Translations under genes and position numbers: made by a program
Part shown: piece after piece, positions 1 to 5,888 of the stretch
Position numbering within the stretch: position 1 is the first letter of the stretch
Layout: every line of letters begins with the position of its first letter
The notes under the pieces: generated by a model
The model's input: only the letters and a program-made list of their open reading frames with translations
The model's database searches: none
What the model was told of the DNA's origin: nothing
NCBI GenBank assembly: GCA_030682755.1
Contig: JAUXNR010000061.1
Location: 1-6,178, forward strand
From: Flavobacterium sp.
GTDB taxonomy: Bacteria; Bacteroidota; Bacteroidia; Flavobacteriales; Flavobacteriaceae
Length of the DNA: 6,178 nucleotides
Reading direction: 5' to 3'

Positions 1-192
1 ATCATTGCCGTAAAAGCGGCCAAAGCTATGGGATTAAAAGTAGCCGGAGTTGATATTATTCGATCAAGTAAAGGACCACTTTTGTTGGAGGTCAATTCAT
101 CTCCCGGTTTAGAAGGAATTGAAGGTGCTACTAACAAAGACATTGCGGGTGAAATGATTAAGGCGATTGAGAAGAATTTTAGAGTGAAATAG
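1..192 (+). CDS. rimK: RimK-type ATP-grasp ligase, C-terminal 63 residues (5' part outside window)
   Basis: The first base is in frame and the frame closes at TAG 190-192, giving the last 63 residues of a protein. It matches the end of the ATP-grasp domain of RimK, the ligase that adds glutamate to the C-terminus of ribosomal protein S6 using ATP. Visible motifs are VAGVDIIR (residues 14-21 of the fragment), with the Asp that follows the last sugar/phosphate-binding strand, and [12 protein letters not shown] (30-41), whose Glu and Asn bind Mg-ATP in the family. The sequence then follows the RimK pattern T-x-x-DIA-x-x-MI to a short tail, so the natural C-terminus is probably intact. ATP-grasp relatives such as LysX or other S6-like ligases share parts of these motifs, but GLEGIE plus DIAGEMI favours RimK. 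The G+C content of the first 60 bases is about 40%, much higher than the next gene. Confidence 0.88.
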   Translation: MIAVKAAKAMGLKVAGVDIIRSSKGPLLLEVNSSPGLEGIEGATNKDIAGEMIKAIEKNFRVK

Positions 193-291
193 TAACTTGT
201 ATTATTCGATAACTTTTAAAATATCGGCTTTTAAAACATATTAATTAGTCCTAAGAAAGTTTTCTTTGAACGCATAAAAAATAAAAATAAT

Positions 292-858
292 ATGAATAGA
301 ATATTTTTTTACTTAATACTATTATTTGCAAATATAACTTTTGCTCAAAAAAATTATAAAATTGGAAATATTTCTTGGACATACGAAATACCCAAAAATT
401 ATTTTTATCAAACTGATAATTTTTCACAAATTACAACTACAGGAGAAAAATTTCTTGAAAATGATACGAATTTAAACTTAGATCCCGAGGAAGATATTCT
501 TTTCGCTATTGCTAAAGAAAAAGATTCTAACTTTAATATTATAATGTCAAGCTATTTATCTGGTAATAACATAAAAAAATTTGGGATAAATGAATACATA
601 AATAAGCTTATAGAATTATTTGAAGAAAAATATAAAGAACTAGAAACTCCAATTAATATTAGCAAAGAGGAAATTGAAATTGACGGAAAAGTTTTTTATA
701 AAATCAAAAATATTATTTCAGACCCTCAAAAAAAATACACAACATTTTTACTTATTGGAGAAATCTCAAATAAAGAATTGCAAATTTTATATGTAATTGA
801 TAATGAAGTTGACGAAAAATTAATAACCGAATCAATACTTAAATCAAAGTTTAAATAA
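292..858 (+). CDS. small exported protein of unknown function, very AT-rich
   Basis: This is a complete 188-residue frame that I do not recognise. Residues 1-18 form a type I signal peptide: Asn-Arg, then a hydrophobic stretch (4-17), then a TFA|QK cleavage site, common in Flavobacteriia. The mature part is about 170 residues, soluble and charged, with no membrane segment and no Cys after the signal. It reads as alternating short strands, a helix rich in Glu and Lys (about 100-118), then strands around IEIDGKVFYKIKNI and a final helix. That layout recalls small periplasmic PsbP/DcrB-like domains, but this is only inference from pattern. The start is ATG after an A-rich stretch, as in the other genes here. 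G+C is about 22% over 301-840 by hand count, against roughly 32-42% in sampled lines of rimK and hutH, which suggests a lineage-specific or acquired gene. A TTTCTTTG at 261-268 is one mismatch from the Bacteroidetes -7 element. Confidence 0.7.
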   Translation: MNRIFFYLILLFANITFAQKNYKIGNISWTYEIPKNYFYQTDNFSQITTTGEKFLENDTNLNLDPEEDILFAIAKEKDSNFNIIMSSYLSGNNIKKFGINEYINKLIELFEEKYKELETPINISKEEIEIDGKVFYKIKNIISDPQKKYTTFLLIGEISNKELQILYVIDNEVDEKLITESILKSKFK

Positions 859-1061
859 AAAATTAAAAATAATCAACAAAGTTCTTTCTGCTTGTAAAAA
901 ATTAATATTTTAAAAAGTTAATATATGATGAATGTCACTGATTAAATAACAAGTAAATATATTGTTATAATGCTTTAAAATTTTTTTATTAGCTAAACAT
1001 ATGAGCTTATCAAATTCATTTGGAGAATTGTCAAAAGCTTTGAACAGCAAATTAATCTTAT
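859..1061. other. AT-rich intergenic gap without a supported gene
   Basis: This gap lies between the ends of two convergent genes, the exported protein and hutH. I see no convincing terminator hairpin with a T-run for either gene. The minus strand is open without an ATG from about 1071 down to a TAA at 910-912 (53 codons), and a 33-codon ATG frame on the plus strand (1001-1102) runs into the hutH 3' end. Neither is supported as a gene. Base composition matches the AT-rich gene to its left more than hutH. Confidence 0.5.
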
Positions 1062-2561
1062 CTATTCCACCTCAATCTCAAAACTCCTCAAAAAAGCAAT
1101 AGAGTTTTCAATATCATAATGCAAAATGCGATCTTCTTGCACAAAAGGAACTTCGGTGCGATACGATTTCAAAAATTGTTCGATAAACTCACTGGAATTC
1201 AATGGTCTTCTAAATTCAATGGCTTGCGAAGCATTCATCAATTCAATGGCCAAAATGCGTTCTAAATTTTCAATAATTTTAAAACATTTTGTCGCAGCAT
1301 TCGCACCCATACTCACGTGATCTTCTTGACCGTTACTGGAAACAATACTGTCAATACTAGCAGGAGTGGCCAATTGTTTGTTCTGACTTACGATACTTGC
1401 GGCAGTATATTGCGGAATCATAAAGCCGGAATTCAACCCCGGATTGTCTACTAAAAAAGCAGGCAAACCACGAAGTCCGGAAATCAATTGATACGTTCTT
1501 CTTTCGGAAATACTTCCTAATTCGGCTAACGCAATTCCCAGAAAATCTAAGGCTAAAGCTAACGGTTGTCCGTGGAAATTTCCACCCGAAACAATAACAT
1601 CTTCACCCACAAAAACATTCGGATTATCTGTTACCGAGTTAATTTCTGTTCTAAAAACACGTTTGGCATAATCCATCGCATCTTTTGAAGCTCCATGCAC
1701 TTGTGGCATACAACGGAAAGAATACGGATCTTGAACGTGCGTTTTATTTTGATTTATAATTTGACTTCCATCTAAAAAATCAGTGATACGTTGAGCTGTT
1801 TCAATCTGACCTTTGTGCGGACGAACTAAGTGAATCAATTCGTTAAACGGATCAATTCGTCCATCAAAACCTTCCAAAGAAATGGTTCCGATTAAATCTG
1901 CTAAATACGATAACTTATAGGATTTTAATAAAATATGAACACCATACGCACTCATAAATTGCGTTCCGTTCAGCAAAGCCAAACCTTCTTTGGATTGCAA
2001 AACGATGGGTTTCCAATTAAAATGAGCGAGCATTTCTTTTGAATGTACTTTTTTACCTTCAAAACAAACTTCACCTTCGCCTAATAATGGCAAACTTAAA
2101 TGTGCTAACGGAGCCAAATCCCCTGAAGCACCTAGAGAACCTTGCGTATAAATTATTGGTAAAACATCATTATTATAAAAATCAATTAATCGCTCAACCG
2201 TTTCTAGTTGAACACCTGAATTTCCGTAACTCAACGATTGAATTTTAAGTAACAACATCAACTTCACAATTGAATTCGGAACTTCATCACCTGTTCCACA
2301 TGCATGCGATTTCACTAAGTTTTCCTGAAGTTGGGAAAGATTTTCATTTGAAATTTTCACATTGCACAACGACCCAAATCCTGTATTTATCCCATAAATA
2401 GGATCGGTTTGCGATTGCATTTTTTTATCTAAATAATCGCGGCATTTTTGAATGTTAACCTTCGCTTCTTCTGATAAAGCTAACGATTTATTTTCAAGTA
2501 AAATTTGATTAATAGTATCCAGAGAAAGCAGGTCAGTGCTGATATAATGATAGTGATCCAT
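1062..2561 (-). CDS. hutH: histidine ammonia-lyase
   Basis: This cytosolic enzyme removes ammonia from L-histidine to give trans-urocanate, the first step of histidine degradation. The frame is 499 residues, the usual family length of about 500. The Ala145-Ser146-Gly147 triad, inside GSLGASGDLAPLAH, forms the MIO prosthetic group. Residues matching the Pseudomonas putida HAL active site are Tyr56 (YGINTGFG), His86 (SHACGTG), Asn198 (LLNGT), Gln277/Tyr280/Arg283 (QDPYSFRC), Phe329 (GGNFHGQ) and Glu413 (NGQEDHVSMG). The Glu in QEDHVS separates HAL from Flavobacterium tyrosine ammonia-lyase, which has NQDIVS there, so histidine is the likely substrate. The ATG is preceded by an A-rich leader with no Shine-Dalgarno motif. 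No hutU, hutI or hutG lies next to it, so it seems to be transcribed alone. A palindromic operator-like site about 30-50 bases upstream suggests repressor control. Confidence 0.95.
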   Translation of the reverse strand: MDHYHYISTDLLSLDTINQILLENKSLALSEEAKVNIQKCRDYLDKKMQSQTDPIYGINTGFGSLCNVKISNENLSQLQENLVKSHACGTGDEVPNSIVKLMLLLKIQSLSYGNSGVQLETVERLIDFYNNDVLPIIYTQGSLGASGDLAPLAHLSLPLLGEGEVCFEGKKVHSKEMLAHFNWKPIVLQSKEGLALLNGTQFMSAYGVHILLKSYKLSYLADLIGTISLEGFDGRIDPFNELIHLVRPHKGQIETAQRITDFLDGSQIINQNKTHVQDPYSFRCMPQVHGASKDAMDYAKRVFRTEINSVTDNPNVFVGEDVIVSGGNFHGQPLALALDFLGIALAELGSISERRTYQLISGLRGLPAFLVDNPGLNSGFMIPQYTAASIVSQNKQLATPASIDSIVSSNGQEDHVSMGANAATKCFKIIENLERILAIELMNASQAIEFRRPLNSSEFIEQFLKSYRTEVPFVQEDRILHYDIENSIAFLRSFEIEVE

Positions 2562-2590
2562 TTAATTATTGGTTGAGGTTTCAAAATTCC

Positions 2591-2602
2591 GCAAACGTTT
2601 GC
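2591..2602. promoter_or_regulatory. 12-bp perfect palindrome resembling a LacI/GalR-family operator
   Basis: The sequence GCAAACGTTTGC is a perfect palindrome with a central CG, the hallmark of LacI/GalR-family operators; the PurR box of E. coli has the same GCAAACGTTT core. It starts 30 bases upstream of the hutH ATG and lies just downstream of the predicted hutH -7 element, where a bound repressor would block initiation. The regulator is not in this window, and a chance palindrome cannot be excluded. Confidence 0.45.
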
Positions 2603-2612
2603 ATAAATGCAA
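2599..2612. promoter_or_regulatory. second overlapping palindrome TTGCAT-AA-ATGCAA
   Basis: This is an inverted repeat of 6-bp arms with a 2-base centre. It shares TTGC with the 12-bp palindrome next to it and overlaps the predicted hutH -7 element (2609-2616). It may be part of a compound operator or a site for a second regulator such as a small helix-turn-helix dimer. The assignment is inference from symmetry alone. Confidence 0.35.
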
Positions 2613-2639
2613 CATAATTGTGGTTTTTTTAATAACAAA
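2609..2639 (-). promoter_or_regulatory. possible hutH promoter
   Basis: On the minus strand TTTG (complement of 2636-2639) is followed after 19 bases by TATGTTGC (complement of 2609-2616). This resembles the Bacteroidetes -33 TTTG / -7 TAnnTTTG promoter, with good spacing but an imperfect -7 element (two mismatches). Transcription would start near 2602-2605, giving a leader of roughly 40 bases before hutH, with the palindromes at the start point. Confidence 0.35.
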
Positions 2640-2656
2640 TTATGAATTGAATTTCT

Positions 2657-2664
2657 TACTTTTG
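2657..2664 (+). promoter_or_regulatory. -7 promoter element for the TlpA-like gene
   Basis: TACTTTTG matches the Bacteroidetes -7 consensus TAnnTTTG exactly and sits 20 bases before the ATG at 2685, so transcription would begin around 2668-2671. No TTG lies at the expected -33 distance, so the promoter may be weak or need an activator. Confidence 0.45.
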
Positions 2665-2684
2665 AGAATCTAAACAATTATAAC

Positions 2685-4064
2685 ATGAAAAAAATTAGTG
2701 CTTTACTCTCCTTAATTTGCTTTATTTCCTGTCAGGATAAAGAAGTTATTACCACATTATCAGGAAAAATTTCAAATGCTGAGGCAAAAATCATCAAATT
2801 AGAAGGTTTGAATTTTTCAAAAGAAATCAATATTAATGAAGACGGAACATTTTCAGACACGCTTCAATTAGACTACAACGGACTTTATTCTCTGGTTCTA
2901 AGTGATGAAAAACAACGATTCATTTATTTAGAAAATGGATTTCAATTGAATGTTGAAAATAATGCGGCTGAGTTTGAAAAGTCTTTTGTTTTCAAAGGAA
3001 ATGGTTCAGATGAAAATAATTTTATGTCAAAAAAGCATCAAGTGATTGAATCTATTTATGGTAAAATGGATAGCTGGGAAAATGTAAAACCCTTATTCAC
3101 GCTAGATGAAAAAGCTTTCATTGAAAAAAATGAATTGTACAAAAAAGAAATTTTGAAAGCATTGGATGATGCTAAGCTAACCAATCAAAACTTTGTAAAA
3201 CTCGAAAAATTAGATGCAGATTTTCATGTTTTAAAAATGTATGCTCAATATCCTTCTACTCATGGCTATTTTACTGATAATAGAGAATTCAAAGCTTCCG
3301 AGAGCTTTCCAAAAATTGGTGACGATTTTTCAATGGATAATGAAGAATTATTTAAATTCTCTTTTTCCTACCGAAATTTAGCTGGAAACAACTTTTCAAA
3401 AAAAATGTATACAGAAGCAGATTCAACTAAAACACCGCTTGAAAAAGGTTTTGAGGTTTTAAAACCTATTAAAAGTAAACTCATTCAAAGTGAATTGGTC
3501 AAAAACATGATGTATGAATTGAATGGTTCAACTCCAAATTTAGAAACCGTTTACAATGAAATAATGAATTATTCACTAGATGAAAAGTTTAAAAAGGAAT
3601 TGACGGATAAGTTTGAAATTGTAAAAAATCTTGCCAAAGGTCTGCCCTCTCCTTCTTTTGATTATGAAAATATAAATGGCGGAAAAACTTCACTCGAAAG
3701 CTTGAAAGGCAAATTTGTTTACATCGATGTTTGGGCCACTTGGTGTGGACCTTGTATTGCCGAAATTCCTGCTTTAAAAGAAGTTGAAAAAGAATATCAT
3801 GGAAAAAACATCGAATTTGTCAGCATTTCTATTGATGATAAAAAAGATCATGAAAAATGGAAAAAAATGGTGGCTAACAAAGAACTTAAAGGAATTCAAT
3901 TATTCGCTGATAATGATTGGAAATCTGATTTTGTTAAAAATTATGCGATTGATGGAATTCCAAGATTCATTCTTATTGATACGGAAGGTAAAATCGTGAA
4001 TGCTGATGCTCCAAGACCTTCTGATGCAAAGTTGAAAGAATTGTTGAAGGAAGTTGGGTTGTAG
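2685..4064 (+). CDS. TlpA-family thiol-disulfide lipoprotein with DUF4369-like N-terminal region
   Basis: This 459-residue envelope protein probably reduces or exchanges disulfides outside the cytoplasm. The first 15 residues are a lipoprotein signal (MKK, then a hydrophobic run) ending in the lipobox FISC, so Cys16 would be lipidated. The residues after it, QDKE, are charged and resemble the export signals that send Bacteroidetes lipoproteins to the cell surface; surface location is therefore possible. Residues about 22-105 form a beta-rich region (SGKISNAEAKIIKLEG) like the DUF4369 domain often found before TlpA domains in this phylum. A helical Lys/Glu-rich linker covers about 110-315. The thioredoxin-like domain covers about 320-459, with WCGPC at 353-357 and cis-Pro426 in GIPRF. 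The redox pair is Cys354/Cys357. It is divergent from hutH and shares the 123-base upstream region. No partner gene indicates a substrate. Confidence 0.88.
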   Translation: MKKISALLSLICFISCQDKEVITTLSGKISNAEAKIIKLEGLNFSKEININEDGTFSDTLQLDYNGLYSLVLSDEKQRFIYLENGFQLNVENNAAEFEKSFVFKGNGSDENNFMSKKHQVIESIYGKMDSWENVKPLFTLDEKAFIEKNELYKKEILKALDDAKLTNQNFVKLEKLDADFHVLKMYAQYPSTHGYFTDNREFKASESFPKIGDDFSMDNEELFKFSFSYRNLAGNNFSKKMYTEADSTKTPLEKGFEVLKPIKSKLIQSELVKNMMYELNGSTPNLETVYNEIMNYSLDEKFKKELTDKFEIVKNLAKGLPSPSFDYENINGGKTSLESLKGKFVYIDVWATWCGPCIAEIPALKEVEKEYHGKNIEFVSISIDDKKDHEKWKKMVANKELKGIQLFADNDWKSDFVKNYAIDGIPRFILIDTEGKIVNADAPRPSDAKLKELLKEVGL

Positions 4065-4078
4065 ATTAACTTTTTTTG

Positions 4079-4130
4079 AACCATTAAGAAATTAAGGAAG
4101 CTAACTCAATTTCTTAATGGTTTAATTTTT
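4079..4130 (+). terminator. strong intrinsic terminator hairpin of the TlpA-like gene
   Basis: A perfect 15-bp inverted repeat pairs 4079-4093 (AACCATTAAGAAATT) with 4108-4122 (AATTTCTTAATGGTT) around a 14-base loop. It is followed by TAATTTTT, a T-run on the plus strand (4126-4130). It starts 14 bases after the stop codon at 4064. The right arm reaches the last base of the opposing nnr stop codon (4122-4124). On the minus strand the hairpin is followed by A rather than T, so it should terminate mainly plus-strand transcripts, while perhaps stabilising the 3' end of nnr mRNA. Confidence 0.75.
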
Positions 4131-5618
4131 CAACTCCAAAAATACTTTCCCCAAATACTTTATAATATCTGAAGCAATAAAACCTTCATAACCCATATCA
4201 TTCATGGCAATATCAGCCGTTCGCCCATGAAAATAAACTCCTAAAAGTGCTGCATCCACAGCTGAATAACCTTGAGCTCGAAAACTCGTAATCATTCCGG
4301 ATAACACATCGCCGCTACCACCTGTAGCCAGAGCTTGGTTTCCTGAAGAATTGACATACACATTTTTGTCGTCTATAATTAAAGTATAAGCCCCTTTGAT
4401 TAAAACCACCAAATGGTACATTTTAGCAAACGATTTTACTTTTTCAATTTTGTCAAAATCATCTTCCCAAGTTCCAATCAATCGTTCTAATTCTTTGGGA
4501 TGTGGTGTCAAAATTGAGTTTTTTGGCAGTAAATTCAACCATTCCGGATTCTCAGAAAGAATATTCAATGCATCGGCATCAATCACTAGAAGAATTCTAT
4601 TTTCCTTTAAAAAATGATATAAAGCTGCTGTAGTTTCCTCATCTTGACCAATTCCCATACCAATTCCGATTGCTTTGGGTTGAAAATTAAATTCAATACT
4701 GGTTATTTTATGATAATTTTCATCGGTCATTACCATTGCTTCCGGAGTAGCTGTTTGCATAATTTCATAACCACATTTTGGCACAAAAACCGTTGCTAAA
4801 CCACAACCCGAACGCAAAGCCGCTTGCGAAGCCAAAACCATCGCTCCAATTTTTCCATAGCAACCACCAATCAGCAATACATGACCTTGCGTTCCTTTAT
4901 GCGAAAATTTTGAAATGGGCTTATATCGCTTTTTTATTTTATTTAAATCGGTATAATAATAATTGGTGTGAATTGATTCGATAGATTTCACATCCAAATC
5001 AATTGGTAACAAAACAATTTCATTAATAAAACTTTCATTATCAGGTAAATAAAAAGGCAATTTTGGAAACTGAAACGTGAGAACAACATCTGAATGAATC
5101 GCAATCGTTGTTTTTTTATCCAAAAATAATCCGGATGGAACATCAATGGAAACTTTAAACGATTGATGATAATTAATTTTTTGAATCAAAATTTGAAGCC
5201 AACTATCCATTTCTCTGGTTAAACCAATTCCGAAAATGGCATCTACAATAACATGATTTTCAGCAATATCCGGAAATTCTGCGGCTTCATTGATAACTTC
5301 ATACGTGAGATTACATTCTTTTAACCGTTCTAAATTCTTATCAAAATCAGGAGATAATTTATCGCTAAACGGAACAATATAAACATGTACATCAAAATAA
5401 TTCTGTTTCAACATTCTAGCAATTACCAATCCGTCACCTCCGTTGTTTCCAACTCCACAAAAAATATGATAAACGGTTTTTTTATCTTGAAAATGATTCA
5501 CCAACCACAAAAAAGCTTGTAAAGCAGCTCTTTCCATCAATTCTAAAGAAGTGATTTGCTGCTTTTCAATTGTTAATTTATCAAGTTCTTTGATTTTTTC
5601 TGCATTAAAAATTTTCAT
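4122..5618 (-). CDS. nnr: bifunctional NAD(P)H-hydrate epimerase / ADP-dependent dehydratase
   Basis: This cytosolic metabolite-repair enzyme converts damaged hydrated NADH and NADPH (NADHX, NADPHX) back to usable cofactor. At 498 residues it has the usual length of the fused YjeF-type protein. The N-terminal epimerase domain (about 1-215) shows GNNGGDG at 57-63, Asp126 in VDAIFGIGLTR and SIDVPSG at 157-163. The C-terminal ribokinase-like dehydratase domain (about 225-495) shows HKGTQGHVLLIGG (240-252), VIDADALN (345-352), TPHPKELERL (371-380), the KG pair near 408-409, and NQALATGGSGDVLSG (427-441), where Asp437 is the likely catalytic base. Both sites look intact. The ATG at 5618 precedes FNAEKIKELD, the usual N-terminus of the family. 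It is a single gene, convergent with the TlpA-like gene and divergent from the aspartokinase gene. I see no clear TAnnTTTG element upstream of it. Confidence 0.95.
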   Translation of the reverse strand: MKIFNAEKIKELDKLTIEKQQITSLELMERAALQAFLWLVNHFQDKKTVYHIFCGVGNNGGDGLVIARMLKQNYFDVHVYIVPFSDKLSPDFDKNLERLKECNLTYEVINEAAEFPDIAENHVIVDAIFGIGLTREMDSWLQILIQKINYHQSFKVSIDVPSGLFLDKKTTIAIHSDVVLTFQFPKLPFYLPDNESFINEIVLLPIDLDVKSIESIHTNYYYTDLNKIKKRYKPISKFSHKGTQGHVLLIGGCYGKIGAMVLASQAALRSGCGLATVFVPKCGYEIMQTATPEAMVMTDENYHKITSIEFNFQPKAIGIGMGIGQDEETTAALYHFLKENRILLVIDADALNILSENPEWLNLLPKNSILTPHPKELERLIGTWEDDFDKIEKVKSFAKMYHLVVLIKGAYTLIIDDKNVYVNSSGNQALATGGSGDVLSGMITSFRAQGYSAVDAALLGVYFHGRTADIAMNDMGYEGFIASDIIKYLGKVFLELKN

Positions 5619-5692
5619 CTGCTATCGGAATAGAAAGTTTATTGAAGTATTCGTAAAAGTTTAATTTTTCTTTTTTCTTTACGTAAATTTAT

Positions 5693-5700
5693 TACATTTG
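5693..5700 (+). promoter_or_regulatory. -7 promoter element for the thr leader/aspartokinase transcript
   Basis: TACATTTG matches the Bacteroidetes -7 consensus TAnnTTTG exactly. Initiation a few bases downstream (about 5704-5707) would place the start at or just before the ATG of the leader peptide at 5707. No TTG is seen at the -33 distance; the upstream stretch is a pyrimidine tract rich in T (5661-5680). Confidence 0.55.
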
Positions 5701-5706
5701 TTTTAG

Positions 5707-5811
5707 ATGAAATCACAAAAGAACATATTTTATTCAAACCCATCCTTCAATTCGTTGAATGGATTTTCTTTTGGCACATCTTCTACAACTACAACCCCAT
5801 TCGGGGTATAA
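5707..5811 (+). CDS. threonine-rich leader peptide, 34 residues
   Basis: ATG at 5707 opens a 34-codon frame ending at TAA 5809-5811. It begins MKSQKNIFYS and ends GTSSTTTTPFGV, with Thr at residues 24 and 27-30. A run of four Thr codons directly before a hairpin and upstream of an aspartokinase gene is what a threonine attenuator leader peptide looks like; E. coli thrL is the established analogue, though the two sequences are not alike apart from the Thr codons. Translation would sense charged tRNA-Thr: scarcity stalls ribosomes at 5785-5796. There is no other ATG in frame. Its peptide product probably has no function of its own. The gap to the aspartokinase start is 77 bases. A chance frame is possible, but the coincidence of Thr run, hairpin and downstream gene makes that less likely. 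Confidence 0.62.
   Translation: MKSQKNIFYSNPSFNSLNGFSFGTSSTTTTPFGV
5742..5764 (+). promoter_or_regulatory. leader hairpin 1 with UUCG loop, with alternative antiterminator pairing
   Basis: In the leader RNA, 5742-5750 (ATCCTTCAA) can pair with 5755-5764 (TTGAATGGAT) around a TTCG tetraloop, with one bulged T at 5760. The downstream arm can instead pair with the terminator region: 5755-5762 (TTGAATGG) is complementary to 5797-5804 (CCATTCGG), six Watson-Crick pairs plus two G-U pairs. The two folds exclude each other, as in an attenuator. This is by-eye pairing, not a computed fold. Confidence 0.4.
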
Positions 5812-5816
5812 TTTTT
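5794..5816 (+). terminator. putative attenuator terminator overlapping the leader peptide
   Basis: ACCCC (5794-5798) pairs with GGGGT (5803-5807) around the loop ATTC, followed by ATAATTTTT with five T at 5812-5816. Such a GC patch is unusual in this AT-rich leader. The stem encodes the last residues of the leader peptide (T30-P-F-G-V), so a ribosome stalled on the Thr codons would cover the 5' arm and prevent termination. The stem is short, and three bases separate it from a weak T-run, so efficiency is uncertain. Confidence 0.5.
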
Positions 5817-5888
5817 ACATATCATCCGCATCCATGCTTATTCGAAAGAATAAAATAAAATCTATGTTTTCAAGTAAAAAATAATCAA

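Noticed and set aside
208..236. possible terminator after rimK (CGATA/TATCG stem, CTTTTAAAA direct repeat)
   Set aside because: The stem is only 5 bp with a mismatched, self-complementary interior and only four T follow; too weak to call.
1001..1102. 33-codon plus-strand frame starting at an ATG in the gap after the exported protein
   Set aside because: It overlaps the 3' end of hutH antisense, has a Ser/Lys-rich chance-like composition and no promoter or conserved motif that I can see.
1062..2561. tyrosine ammonia-lyase linked to flexirubin or aryl polyene synthesis, known in Flavobacterium
   Set aside because: The active-site segment reads QEDHVS with Glu413 as in histidine lyases, and no pigment or polyketide genes lie nearby.
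2480..2677. 65-codon ATG frame on the minus strand across the hutH start and its upstream region
   Set aside because: It overlaps the hutH 5' end in another frame and crosses the promoter and palindromes; its hydrophobic end comes from AT-rich sequence and shows no family features.
4071..4093. the 4079-4122 hairpin as a bidirectional terminator also serving nnr
   Set aside because: On the minus strand the stem is followed by a run of A (complement of T 4071-4077), not T, so an intrinsic terminator for nnr is not supported.
5834..5884. second short frame (16 codons, two Ile) between the leader peptide and aspartokinase
   Set aside because: It lacks a run of regulatory codons and is out of frame with the aspartokinase gene; most likely chance, although an Ile-sensing role cannot be formally excluded.
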